Assembly (NCBI GenBank): GCA_001657385.1
Contig: LYSZ01000011.1
Span: 45,776 to 109,775 of the forward strand
DNA length: 64,000 nt
Reading direction: 5' to 3'
Source: Parvularcula sp. BBD 1991-13
GTDB lineage: Bacteria; Pseudomonadota; Alphaproteobacteria; Caulobacterales; Parvularculaceae
Position numbers and translations under genes: made by a program. This document shows, piece after piece, positions 8,674 through 17,446 of the stretch (positions are counted from its first letter, which is position 1; every line of letters starts with the position of its first letter). The notes under the pieces are model-generated. The model worked only from the letters and a program-made list of their open reading frames with translations, did no database searches and was not told the origin of the DNA.

Positions 8674-10380
8674 ATGTCCGAAAGCGAAAGGCGCGCAGCG
8701 CTCATCGAAGAACATGCGCCGCTCCTGGAGCGGGCGATCGAGGCTGTCAGGACACGCGAGAGCTGGAGTCCGTTCAAGGATTCTCCGTCCACGAAAATTC
8801 ATGGAGCCGAGAAACCCAAAGCCGGCAGGGCGGCGTTCGAGGCGCGCCTGGGCGGGCGGTTCGAGATCGATCAGCCCGGCATTGTCGGCTGGACCGGCGA
8901 AGAGGTCTCGCCATTTACCCAGGAGCCCCTCGGGATTGACTATCCGCTCTGCGACCCGCAGGCCCTGATTGGCGCGGCGAAATCGGCCATGGCGGGGTGG
9001 GCGAAGGCCGAGCCGGCGTTGCGCACGGCGCTTTGCGTTGAAATGGCCGAGCGCCTATACGACCGTAATTTCGAAATGGCGAACGCGGTCATGCACGTGG
9101 CCGGACAAAGCTACACCCAGGCCTATAGCGGTTCCGGTCCCAATGCGCTCGACCGCGGCCTGGAGGCGCTCGCCTATGCGTCGATCGCCATGGACGCGGT
9201 TGCCCCGGCGGGGACTTATCATCGCCATTTCGCAGGCGAACGGGTGGCGCTTGAGAAATCCTATGCGATGGTGCCGCGCGGGCTCGGCCTGGTGATCTGC
9301 TGCGCGTCGTTTCCAACGTGGAATGCATATCCCGCGATGTTCGCAAGCCTCGCCACGGGCAATCCCGTGATCGTGAAACCGCATCCGATCGCCGTCCTTC
9401 CGATGGCGATCGTCGTTGAGACCTGCCGCGAGGTCCTGTCCGACTACGGATTTGATCCCAACCTTGTGACCCTCGCCGTCGACTCCCTCGCCGACCCTGT
9501 TGCGGGGGTTTACGTCGACCATCCGGCGGTGCAGATCATCGATTTCACCGGCAGCCCCCGTTACGGCGGACGCCTGGAGCGCACGGTGACTGGAAAACTT
9601 CTCTATACGGAAACTGCCGGCGTCAACAGCGTCGTCATGGAGTCCGTCGGCGATCTGCGGGAGGCGGCCCGCGCGGTCGCCCGCGCCACATGCCTTTTCT
9701 CGGCGCAAATGTGCACCAGCCCGCAAGTCGTTTACGTTCCGCGGTCCGGCGTACAGACAGCCGACGGTCATGTCGGCTTCGATGCGGTCGCCGAGGCGAT
9801 CGTGGCCGAAATCGACGCCATCGCCGGCAACCCGAAAATGGCGGCCGGGATCATGGGCGCGGTTCAGGGGGCGGTCAGCCTCGACGTCGTCGCCGAGGCT
9901 GAAGCGATGGCGGCCCGCGAGCGGCTTTCGATCCTGCGCCATGCGACGCCCTACGATCATCCCGACTATCCCGATGCGCGCACCCTGACGCCGCTGGTGA
10001 TCTCGGCGACGCCTGAGGAAAAGGAGATGTATGCGGAGGAACGTTTCGGCCCGGTCCTGTTTATCGTCGCCGCCGAAGACGGCGACGCCGCCGCAGGCGA
10101 GGCGGTGGAGCTTGCCCGCACGCGGGGAACGATCGCCTGCTACATGTATTCGACCGACGACGATTTTATCGATCGCTGGGTCGACGCCTATGCCGAAGCG
10201 GGCGCCAACCTGACCATCAACCTTACCGGCGCCATGTGGATCAACTTCGCCGCCGCATACAGCGATTATCACGTGACCGGCCTGAATCCCGCGGGCAACG
10301 CCTGCCTGACCGACCTTTCCTTCGTCGCGTCGCGCTTTCGCATCGCGCAGCGCCGTCGGCCCATTCCCGACGCCGCATGA
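8674..10380 (+). CDS. paaN: PaaN-type aldehyde dehydrogenase
   Basis: The protein matches the shorter PaaN family (about 550 residues) of phenylacetate-type aldehyde dehydrogenases, which lack the MaoC hydratase domain of PaaZ. It would oxidise an aldehyde, perhaps CoA-linked, with NAD(P). The Rossmann/ALDH region is clear: VPRGLGLVICCASFPTWNAYPAMFASLATGNPVIVKPHP, the general-base Glu in LLYTETAGVNS, and the nucleophilic Cys in FSAQMCTSPQ. The C-terminal ALDH motif EERFGPVLFIV is also present. The start ATG at 8674 follows GGAGGATAAGTT. The stop overlaps the ATG of the next thiolase (ATGA), indicating translational coupling. The substrate is not determinable from sequence; the context points to an aldehyde made in the same pathway, for instance by the dioxygenase at 15.9 kb. 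Confidence 0.88.
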   Translation: MSESERRAALIEEHAPLLERAIEAVRTRESWSPFKDSPSTKIHGAEKPKAGRAAFEARLGGRFEIDQPGIVGWTGEEVSPFTQEPLGIDYPLCDPQALIGAAKSAMAGWAKAEPALRTALCVEMAERLYDRNFEMANAVMHVAGQSYTQAYSGSGPNALDRGLEALAYASIAMDAVAPAGTYHRHFAGERVALEKSYAMVPRGLGLVICCASFPTWNAYPAMFASLATGNPVIVKPHPIAVLPMAIVVETCREVLSDYGFDPNLVTLAVDSLADPVAGVYVDHPAVQIIDFTGSPRYGGRLERTVTGKLLYTETAGVNSVVMESVGDLREAARAVARATCLFSAQMCTSPQVVYVPRSGVQTADGHVGFDAVAEAIVAEIDAIAGNPKMAAGIMGAVQGAVSLDVVAEAEAMAARERLSILRHATPYDHPDYPDARTLTPLVISATPEEKEMYAEERFGPVLFIVAAEDGDAAAGEAVELARTRGTIACYMYSTDDDFIDRWVDAYAEAGANLTINLTGAMWINFAAAYSDYHVTGLNPAGNACLTDLSFVASRFRIAQRRRPIPDAA

Positions 10381-11612
10381 GCGCAGCGGTGTACATTGTC
10401 GGCGCGTCCATGACCGCCTTCGGCAAGCGGCCGGACGAAACCGTCAAGTCGCTGACCGCGAGCGCCGTCGATGCGGCGTTGAGGGATGCAGGGCTCGAAC
10501 GGGGCGACATCGAGGCGGCGTGGTTTTCCAATACGCGCCAGCCGATGCTGGAGGGACAGAACACGATCCGTGGGCAGATTGCCCTGCGGGCGGCGGGCGT
10601 TTCCGGCATCCCCATCGTTAACGTGGAGAACGCCTGTGCGTCCGGGTCCACGGCCCTGTGGCAGGCCATGGCGGCGATCCGCGCCGGCATGGCGGAGATC
10701 GCGCTGGTCGTCGGCGCTGAGAAGATGGCGTATCCGGACCGGCCCGAAAAAGTCGCGGCGGCGTTCGCCGGCGGAGTCGACGTTCACGATCGGCAGTCCG
10801 TCCTCGATTACATCGTTTCCATCGGCGGAGAGGAGCCCGGACCGGACCGCAGCCTGTTCATGGACCTTTATGCGGCGCAGGCGCGGGTGCACATGGACCG
10901 CTTCGGCACGACGCAGGAAGACTTCGCCCGCGTCGCCGCGAACACCCATCGCCATGGGCAGCATAATCCGAATGCGCAGTATCGCACGCCGTTCACGGTG
11001 GACGAGGTGCTGGCCGACAAGCCCGTCGTGTTTCCCTTTACCCGCGCGATGTGCGCGCCGATCAGCGACGGCGCGGCGGCGGCGGTTGTGTGTTCGCAAG
11101 GCGCGCTGAAGCGGATCGGCGCGACGCGGGCCGTGCGGGTTCGCGCCTGCGCGCTTGTGAGCACGATTGAGCGGTCCAGGGACGATTACCGGAACCATAT
11201 CGGTCGGCGCGGCGCCGACGCCGCCTATGCCCAGGCGGGCGTCGCGCCGGATGACGTCGACGTCGTCGAGGTGCACGACGCGACGGCGTTCGCGAGCATT
11301 CAGCAGATCGAAAATCTCCGGCTCGCCGGACCGGGCGAGACGGGCGCCCGTCTGCGGGCGGGCGACTTCGCGCTCGGCGGGCGCGCGCCGGTGAACCCGT
11401 CCGGCGGTTTGCTCGCCAGGGGGCATCCGGTGGGCGCTACCGGCGTTGCGCAGCTTTATGAACTGACGACGCAGCTTCGCGGCGAGGCCGGCGCGCGGCA
11501 GGTCGAGGGCGCGCGCATCGCCATCGCGGAAAACGGCGGCGGATTTCTCGGCGTCGAGGAGGGCGTCACCGCGGTCACGATCCTGGAGCGCGCCGGCGGC
11601 GGCGCCGCATGA
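10377..11612 (+). CDS. Thiolase family protein (SCP2/lipid-transfer-type)
   Basis: A thiolase-fold protein of 411 residues. The active-site Cys is at residue 87 (NVENACASGST) and the catalytic His region reads NPSGGLLARGHPVGATG. The C-terminal block is AENGGGFLG, as in SCP2-type thiolases and related acyl-CoA lyases, rather than the classical Cys-containing motif. The family includes enzymes that remove acetyl- or propionyl-CoA from sterol side chains or aromatic side chains. The ATG at 10377 overlaps the preceding stop; a longer open frame back to 10236 lies inside paaN and was discarded. It is in the same operon as the CoA ligase, which suggests side-chain shortening of a CoA ester. Confidence 0.85.
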   Translation: MSAAVYIVGASMTAFGKRPDETVKSLTASAVDAALRDAGLERGDIEAAWFSNTRQPMLEGQNTIRGQIALRAAGVSGIPIVNVENACASGSTALWQAMAAIRAGMAEIALVVGAEKMAYPDRPEKVAAAFAGGVDVHDRQSVLDYIVSIGGEEPGPDRSLFMDLYAAQARVHMDRFGTTQEDFARVAANTHRHGQHNPNAQYRTPFTVDEVLADKPVVFPFTRAMCAPISDGAAAAVVCSQGALKRIGATRAVRVRACALVSTIERSRDDYRNHIGRRGADAAYAQAGVAPDDVDVVEVHDATAFASIQQIENLRLAGPGETGARLRAGDFALGGRAPVNPSGGLLARGHPVGATGVAQLYELTTQLRGEAGARQVEGARIAIAENGGGFLGVEEGVTAVTILERAGGGAA

Positions 11613-11682
11613 TCGCCATGCGGAACCGTCGGCCGGGCGCGGCAACGCCATAACAGACGCCGCATCAACGGGAGGAAACACC

Positions 11683-13389
11683 ATGATTGTCGTTCCAGCG
11701 GACCGCATCGCAGCGTACAAGGAACAAAACTGGTGGGGCGACGTCAGGCTCGACGATCTGTTCCGGACCCATTTGCGCGCCAAGCCGGATGCGCAGGCCT
11801 GTGTCGATCCGCTGAATTGCGAGGCCATCGTCGGCAGGGCGCCGCTGCGCCTGACCTGGCGCGAACTGGACGATCTCGTCGCCCGCTACGCGGCCTTGCT
11901 GGTCGGCAAAGGCGTCGGCAAGGACGATGCGGTCGTCGTTCAGCTTCCGAACATTATTGAGTTGGGAGCGGTTTATCTCGCCTGCGCGCGTCTCGGCGTG
12001 ATCGTCAGTCCGGCGCCGGTGCAATATCGGGAAAACGAACTCGCCTATATCGCCGAGCGCGTCAATGCGCGCGCGATCATAACCGCAACGCGGATCGGCA
12101 AGCACGATCACGCCGCAATGGCGATGCGCGTCAAGGAGGCGCAGCCCGGCGTCGACTTCGTGCTGACGGTCGGCGCCGAGACGCAGGGCGCGCTCCAGGC
12201 CGATGCGGCGCTGGCCGCGCTTCAGCCCGCCGATCTCGTTGCGGCGCAGGCGGCGGCGCAGGCGGCGGACGTTACCGCGGACGACATCTTCACGATCTGC
12301 TGGACGTCCGGCACCGAGTCCGCCCCCAAGGGCGTGCCGCGAAGCCATAATGAATGGATCATCATGGGGCAGGGGATCGTCGACGCCGGCGATATCGAGC
12401 CGGGCGATCATCTGCTGAACCCGTTTCCCATGGTGAATATGGCCGGCATTTCAACGTCGTTCGTCAGTTGGCTGCTGGTCGGCGGTCTGCTGATCCAGCA
12501 TCATCCTTTCGATCTTCCGGTTTTCCTTCAGCAGATCCGGGAGGAGAAGGTCGATTATACGGTCGCGCCGCCCGCGGTCCTCAACCTGCTGTTGCAGAAC
12601 GAAGCGCTTCTGGAGGGGATCGATTTCAGCCGCCTGCAGAATATCGGGTCCGGCTCCGCGCCGCTCTCGGCGTGGATGGTGGGGACGTTCCACGAAAAAT
12701 ATGGCGTGCGGATCACCAATTTCTTCGGCTCCAACGAAGGCGCCTGTTTCACCAGCACATACAAGGACGTGCCGAACGCCGCGGATCGCGCGTCGTATTT
12801 TCCCCGCTTCGCCGACGGGTTTGAATGGAACGCGGTCCTGCATGACCGGATTCGGACACGGCTGGTCGATCCCGACACGGAAGAAGAGATCAGCGAGGCC
12901 GGGCGTGTCGGCGAGATGCGCATCAAGGGGCCGACGATATTCTCCGGCTATTGGAAGGCGCCCGAGATCACCGACCGCGCCTTCGACCGGGACGGCTGGT
13001 TCCGCACCGGCGATCTGTTCAGGATCGCGGGCGACGGCCTTCAATTCTATGAATTTGTCGGCCGTCTGAAAGACATTATCATTCGCGGCGGGATGAATAT
13101 TTCCTCCGAGGAAATCGAGGGATATCTTCAGGGTCATCCGGCGATCGCCGACGTGGCGCTGGTCGGCGCGCCCGATCCGAATCTGGGCGAACGTCTGTGC
13201 GCTTTCGTCGTGTTCAAGTCGGATCACACGGCGGACCTCGAAGCGATCAACCGTTACCTCACGGAAGAAAAGAAAGTCGCCGTGTTCAAACAGATCGAGC
13301 GGCTGGAGGCGGTGGACGCGCTTCCGCGCAACCCCGTGGGCAAAATTCTGAAACGCGATTTGAGAAAGCGGTTAAACGATGCATCATGA
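11683..13389 (+). CDS. Acyl-CoA ligase (AMP-dependent synthetase)
   Basis: A class I adenylate-forming ligase that would activate a carboxylic acid to its CoA thioester with ATP. Core motifs are all present: the P-loop-like CWTSGTESAPKGVPRSHNEW, the adenine-binding region FFGSNEGACFT, DGWFRTGDLFRI, GRLKDIIIRGGMNISSEEIE, and the C-terminal catalytic Lys in PRNPVGKILKRDLRKR. Length (568 residues) is normal for fatty-acid, cyclohexanecarboxylate or cinnamate CoA ligases. The start at 11683 follows GGGAGGAAACACC, an excellent ribosome-binding site. It overlaps the next gene by eleven bases. The exact acid is unknown; in this operon it probably feeds the thiolases. Confidence 0.92.
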   Translation: MIVVPADRIAAYKEQNWWGDVRLDDLFRTHLRAKPDAQACVDPLNCEAIVGRAPLRLTWRELDDLVARYAALLVGKGVGKDDAVVVQLPNIIELGAVYLACARLGVIVSPAPVQYRENELAYIAERVNARAIITATRIGKHDHAAMAMRVKEAQPGVDFVLTVGAETQGALQADAALAALQPADLVAAQAAAQAADVTADDIFTICWTSGTESAPKGVPRSHNEWIIMGQGIVDAGDIEPGDHLLNPFPMVNMAGISTSFVSWLLVGGLLIQHHPFDLPVFLQQIREEKVDYTVAPPAVLNLLLQNEALLEGIDFSRLQNIGSGSAPLSAWMVGTFHEKYGVRITNFFGSNEGACFTSTYKDVPNAADRASYFPRFADGFEWNAVLHDRIRTRLVDPDTEEEISEAGRVGEMRIKGPTIFSGYWKAPEITDRAFDRDGWFRTGDLFRIAGDGLQFYEFVGRLKDIIIRGGMNISSEEIEGYLQGHPAIADVALVGAPDPNLGERLCAFVVFKSDHTADLEAINRYLTEEKKVAVFKQIERLEAVDALPRNPVGKILKRDLRKRLNDAS

Positions 13390-14311
13390 AGGACTGAAGG
13401 GCCTGCGGCTGCCGGTTTTCTGCGCGCCTATGTTTCTCGTGTCGGGGCCTGATCTTGTGGTCGCCGCCTGCAAGGCGGGGGTTCCCGGGGCGTTCCCGTC
13501 CACCAATACGCGCTCCATCGAAGAACTTGATCAGTGGATGGACGAAATCGTCGATCGGCTCTCGCCGGGGGACGCGCCGTGGATCATGAACCTTATCACC
13601 CATTCCACCTATACGCGGCTTGAGGAGGAGTTGCGGCTTGTCGCGGCGTACAAGCCGGCAGTGGTGATCACGGCCCTTGGCTCGCCGAAGCCGGTGATGG
13701 ACACCGTCAAGTCCTATGGCGGGCTGGTCTTCGCCGACGTGGTCAATCTCAAACTGGCGAGGAAGGCGGTGGAGGCCGGGGTGGACGGCCTCGCCTGCAT
13801 CAGCGCCGGCGCCGGCGGGCACACGGGGCACCTCTCGCCGTTTGCTTTCATTTCGGCCATACGCGAATTTTTCGACGGTTTCATCGCCGTCGGCGGCGGC
13901 GTTTCAGACGGCGCCGGCGTCGCCGGCGCCATCGCCGCCGGGGCCGACTATGTCTACATGGGAACGCGCTTCCTGCCGACCTTTGAGAGCATGGCGCAGG
14001 ATGAATACAAGGATATGGTGATTGCGGCGGGAGCGGACGACCTTGTCGTCTCGTCGGCGGTGACGGGCACGCCCGCTTCGTGGCTGAAACCGAGCCTTGC
14101 CGCCGCCGGCATCGATCCGGACAATCCGGGAGACGCCGCTGCGCGGGACTATTCGGGCGGCGCGGCGAAACGCTGGCGCGATATCTGGGCCGCCGGGCAG
14201 GGCGTCGGGCGCAGCCGCTCAAGGGAGGCCGTCGCCGACGTGGTCGAGGCGCTTGAGCGGGAATTCATGGCGGCAGTCGAGCGTTTCGACCGCATCATCG
14301 CGCAATGCTAG
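13379..14311 (+). CDS. Nitronate monooxygenase family flavoprotein
   Basis: An FMN-dependent TIM-barrel enzyme of the NPD/2-nitropropane dioxygenase family. The N-terminal LPVFCAPMFLVSG, the catalytic-His region ISAGAGGHTGHLSPFAFI and the phosphate-binding GGGVSDGAGVAGAIAAGADYVYMGTRFL are typical. Family members oxidise nitronates, but many in catabolic operons act on unidentified substrates or as enoyl-type reductases, so the biochemical role here is open. Its start lies inside the end of the ligase gene (eleven-base overlap), implying co-translation. At 310 residues it is on the short side but complete. Confidence 0.87.
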   Translation: MHHEGLKGLRLPVFCAPMFLVSGPDLVVAACKAGVPGAFPSTNTRSIEELDQWMDEIVDRLSPGDAPWIMNLITHSTYTRLEEELRLVAAYKPAVVITALGSPKPVMDTVKSYGGLVFADVVNLKLARKAVEAGVDGLACISAGAGGHTGHLSPFAFISAIREFFDGFIAVGGGVSDGAGVAGAIAAGADYVYMGTRFLPTFESMAQDEYKDMVIAAGADDLVVSSAVTGTPASWLKPSLAAAGIDPDNPGDAAARDYSGGAAKRWRDIWAAGQGVGRSRSREAVADVVEALEREFMAAVERFDRIIAQC

Positions 14312-14363
14312 CGTCCGCCGCCGTGAGGCTTTTCCGATCAACGTTCAGGGAGCGGCGCAAGTC

Positions 14364-15548
14364 ATGAGCACGCTTCTGAGGGGCGTTCGCGTACTCGATT
14401 TCGGCCGTTATATCGCCGGTCCGTTCTGCGCGACGCTGCTCGCCGATCTGGGCGCTGACGTGATCCGCATCGAAAAACCCGCGGGCGGTGAAGACCGGTA
14501 CACGGTCCCGGTCAGCGCCGACGGCGAAGGCGCGTATCACATCCAGATCGGGCGCAACAAGCGCGGCATGACGCTGGACCCGCGCGCGCCGGAAGGCCGC
14601 GAGATCGTCCGCCGTCTCGTCAAGACCGCCGATGTGGTGGTCGCCAACCTTCCGTACCCGGCGCTGGAGAAACTGAGCCTTGATTACGACGCGCTCTGCG
14701 CGGTCAGGCCGGACATCATCCTGACCACCGGATCGGCTTTCGGGTCGACCGGTCCTTACGCAACGCGTGGCGGTTTCGACACGGTGGCGCAGGCCATGTC
14801 GGGCGCAATGCATCTCAGCGGGGTCCCTGGCGCCCCGGCGAAATCCTTCGCGCCTTATTGCGATTTCGGCGCCGCCGCCCTCAGCGCGTTCGGCACGCTG
14901 GCCGCATTGATGCACAGGCGCGAAACCGGCGAGGGGCAGGTGGTCGAGGGAACGCTGCTCGGTGCGGCGCTCGCCTTCAACAACGCCGCCCTCATGGAAG
15001 AAGCGGTGCTGGCGCTCGGGCGCGAAGGGTCGGGAACGCGCGGCCAGTACAACGCGCCGACGGATTCCTTTCGGACCAGGGACGGCTGGGTGACGGTCCA
15101 GATCGTCGGCGACGGCCTGTTCAGGCGCTGGGCGACCCTGGTCGGCGAGGAGGCGTGGCTCGACGATCCGCGCTTTTCGACCGATCAGGCGCGCGGCGAT
15201 CATGGCGAGGCGATCAGTGATCGCATGGCGGCGTGGTGCGCCGGCCGCACCAACGCCGAGGCCGTTTCCGCGCTTGTCGAGGCGGGCGTTCCCTGCGGCG
15301 AATTGCTGACCCCGCGTCAGTTGCTTGAAAACGACCATGTGCGCGCCGCCGGTATGTTTCAGTACACGGCTTATCCCGGCGTGAAGAAGTCCGCGCCGGT
15401 CGCGGAGCATCCGGTGCGGTATTCGAAAACACCCGTCGGCGCATTTTCACGGGCGCCGACGCTGGGCGAACACACCCAAGAGATCCTCCGCGAAATCGGC
15501 CTCGGCGACGAAGACTATCGGCGTCTGCGCGCCAAGGGAGTCGTTTAG
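14364..15548 (+). CDS. CaiB/BaiF family CoA-transferase
   Basis: A family III CoA-transferase that moves CoA between carboxylic acids through an aspartyl-CoA intermediate. The N-terminus GVRVLDFGRYIAGPFCATLLADLGADVIRIEKPAGGED is diagnostic, and the likely catalytic Asp lies in TRGGFDTVAQAMSG. Length is 394 residues, as usual. The start ATG at 14364 has GGGAG upstream; the longer open frame back to 14097 overlaps the flavoprotein and was not used. It is the last gene of the first catabolic operon. Together with the ligase it gives two ways to make CoA esters, an ATP-costing entry step and a CoA-recycling step. Confidence 0.9.
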   Translation: MSTLLRGVRVLDFGRYIAGPFCATLLADLGADVIRIEKPAGGEDRYTVPVSADGEGAYHIQIGRNKRGMTLDPRAPEGREIVRRLVKTADVVVANLPYPALEKLSLDYDALCAVRPDIILTTGSAFGSTGPYATRGGFDTVAQAMSGAMHLSGVPGAPAKSFAPYCDFGAAALSAFGTLAALMHRRETGEGQVVEGTLLGAALAFNNAALMEEAVLALGREGSGTRGQYNAPTDSFRTRDGWVTVQIVGDGLFRRWATLVGEEAWLDDPRFSTDQARGDHGEAISDRMAAWCAGRTNAEAVSALVEAGVPCGELLTPRQLLENDHVRAAGMFQYTAYPGVKKSAPVAEHPVRYSKTPVGAFSRAPTLGEHTQEILREIGLGDEDYRRLRAKGVV

Positions 15549-15948
15549 GAAGCGGGCCGTTTGTTGCGCGCTTCGGATTGACGCGCCGGTGCGGCGAAAG
15601 GGTTTGCAAAGAGCCTTGTTCGCAAGCAGTGTGGGCTCCTTGGCGTTGATTTGGCCGACATGCCCGATCGCCGGGCGCGACATGGCGCGTCGCGCCGAAA
15701 CGACGCGCGGACCGGGACGACGCCAGCCTTGATCCGGCCCGCCCGCCTGTCGGCGGATATGATCTATCCAATTGAAAAGATTATATAAAAAAGAAATCTC
15801 GACTTTGCTCGAAAGTATATAAGGCCCGCCTTGCCGGCGCGTCGCCGCATGTTGCCCGCTCTGCATTTGTGAGTTGAATTGCGGGCGGAGTTGCGGTCTA
15901 ATAGCTTGCGTAAGCATACTAACACGAGATTGCCGCGAGGAGGACGCC
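15549..15948. other. Intergenic region upstream of the dioxygenase
   Basis: No gene is supported. The first half is GC-rich; the second half is AT-rich (GATTATATAAAAAAGAAATC and AAAGTATATAAGG, around 15778-15826) and likely contains the promoter. The shared 20-bp element, copy B, is at 15904-15923, close to the ribosome-binding site. Confidence 0.5.
15904..15923 (+). promoter_or_regulatory. Shared catabolic-regulon element, copy B
   Basis: GCTTGCGTAAGCATACTAAC differs from copy A at one position. It ends 25 bp before the dioxygenase ATG, so a protein bound there would overlap the start of transcription or the leader, consistent with repression. Confidence 0.65.
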
Positions 15949-17403
15949 ATGAGCGCTGTGCTGGAAGACCTGGAAGCCCCGTTCGGACACAATCACGGTC
16001 CCATGCTGACGGGAAACTTTGCGCCGATCACGGACGAAGAGATCCTTGAGGACCTGCCGGTGGAAGGAAAGATCCCGACCGACCTTAACGGCGTCTACCT
16101 GCGTAACGGCCCGAATCCGCGTTTCGAGCCCAAGGGGTTTCATCACTATTTCGACGGCGACGGCATGCTCCATGCGGGACAGTTCCGCAATGGCGCGTTC
16201 ACCTACCGGAACAAATGGATCCGTACGGAAGGTTGGAACAGGAACGACCAAACCGGAGAAGAATCGTTCTGGGGCGTCATGGTGTCGGTAAAGGACAGCA
16301 AGGACATGCCGATGAACGACGTCTCCAACACGGATGTCATCGGCCATGGCGGCAAGGCGGTGACGAGCTGGTATCTCGCGGGCGTTCCTTACATCATCGA
16401 TCCGATGACGCTGGAAACCGTCAGGGCCGCGCCGGAATATGTCAGCGGGCCGGGCAAGGGCATGTCGGCGCATTTCAAGGTCGACGAACATACCGGGGAA
16501 CTTTTGTTTTTCGACTACTTCACCAAGAAGCCGCATATGAGTTACGGCGTTGTCAGCGCCGACGGGAAGCTGACCCATCATGTGCCCATTGACCTGCCGG
16601 GCGACCGGCTTATGCACGATATGGGCGTTACGGAGCATTATTCCATTCTCCATGACGTGCCCGTGTATCACGACGAGGAGGCGCTAAAGGCCGGGCGCCA
16701 CAAGATCCGTTTCGACGCCTCGCTGCCGATCCGGTTCGGCGTGATCCCGCGCTACGGCGCTTCCGACAGCATCCGCTGGTTCGAGTTTTCCTCCTGTTTT
16801 CTCTATCATGTCGTCAATTGCTGGGAAGAAGGCGACGAGGTAGTGATGGTCGCCTGCCGCTACATGCCGGCGAAACATGACGACGGCTCCATCGACGAGG
16901 AACGCACGGCGAAAATGATCGGCGGCCTGGAAATGGATGCGCGCCTGTGGCGGTATCGCATGAACCTGAAGACCGGCGAAGGCAGGGAGGAATGTCTGAA
17001 CCCGGACTATAACGTCGAGTTTCCCGGCTATAACAGCGCGCTGACCGGTCGCCATACGAAATGGGCCTACCTGATCGATCACGATCCGAAGATCCTGCGC
17101 TGGACCGGCATCCGCAAGTTCAATACGGACACGGGCGAAAGCGTGGGCGAATGGTCCGACGATCACGAGCATTGCTGGTACAGCGAGCCCTGGTTCGCGC
17201 CGGCGGATAACGCAACCGCGGAAGATCATGGCTATGTCGTCGCGTTTTGCTGGAACGACAAGACGCGGGTGCAGGAATTGCAGGTGTTCGACGCCCGGGA
17301 CATCGGCGCCGGCCCTGTCGCGCGGATCAAGTTTCCGCACCGCATCCCGCCCGGATTTCACGCCTGCTGGATGAAGCCAGACCAGATCGATTCCTGGAAC
17401 TGA
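15949..17403 (+). CDS. Carotenoid/lignostilbene-type cleavage dioxygenase
   Basis: A non-heme iron(II) beta-propeller dioxygenase (RPE65/CCD/LSD superfamily) that splits an alkene into two carbonyl compounds. The N-terminus is typical (DLPVEGKIPTDLNGVYLRNGPNPRF, HHYFDGDGMLHAG). Candidate iron ligands are the His residues in GKGMSAHFKVD, GVTEHYSILHD, CFLYHVVNCW and the C-terminal PPGFHACW. Length is 484 residues, right for bacterial lignostilbene or apocarotenoid oxygenases. The ATG at 15949 follows GCGAGGAGGACGCC; an open frame back to 15874 has no support. The aldehyde product could be the substrate of the PaaN-type dehydrogenase. Stilbene versus isoprenoid substrate cannot be decided from sequence. 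Confidence 0.9.
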   Translation: MSAVLEDLEAPFGHNHGPMLTGNFAPITDEEILEDLPVEGKIPTDLNGVYLRNGPNPRFEPKGFHHYFDGDGMLHAGQFRNGAFTYRNKWIRTEGWNRNDQTGEESFWGVMVSVKDSKDMPMNDVSNTDVIGHGGKAVTSWYLAGVPYIIDPMTLETVRAAPEYVSGPGKGMSAHFKVDEHTGELLFFDYFTKKPHMSYGVVSADGKLTHHVPIDLPGDRLMHDMGVTEHYSILHDVPVYHDEEALKAGRHKIRFDASLPIRFGVIPRYGASDSIRWFEFSSCFLYHVVNCWEEGDEVVMVACRYMPAKHDDGSIDEERTAKMIGGLEMDARLWRYRMNLKTGEGREECLNPDYNVEFPGYNSALTGRHTKWAYLIDHDPKILRWTGIRKFNTDTGESVGEWSDDHEHCWYSEPWFAPADNATAEDHGYVVAFCWNDKTRVQELQVFDARDIGAGPVARIKFPHRIPPGFHACWMKPDQIDSWN

Positions 17404-17417
17404 CCGGAGGTTGCGGG

Positions 17418-17446
17418 GGGCGGGGCCGTGCTTTCGCGGCCCGCCC
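17418..17446. terminator. Hairpin between convergent dioxygenase and HxlR genes
   Basis: GGGCGGGGCCG (17418-17428) pairs with CGGCCCGCCC (17437-17446) apart from one bulged base, around an eight-base loop. It sits exactly between two convergent genes, so it may serve as a bidirectional terminator, although there is no T-tract on either side. Confidence 0.35.
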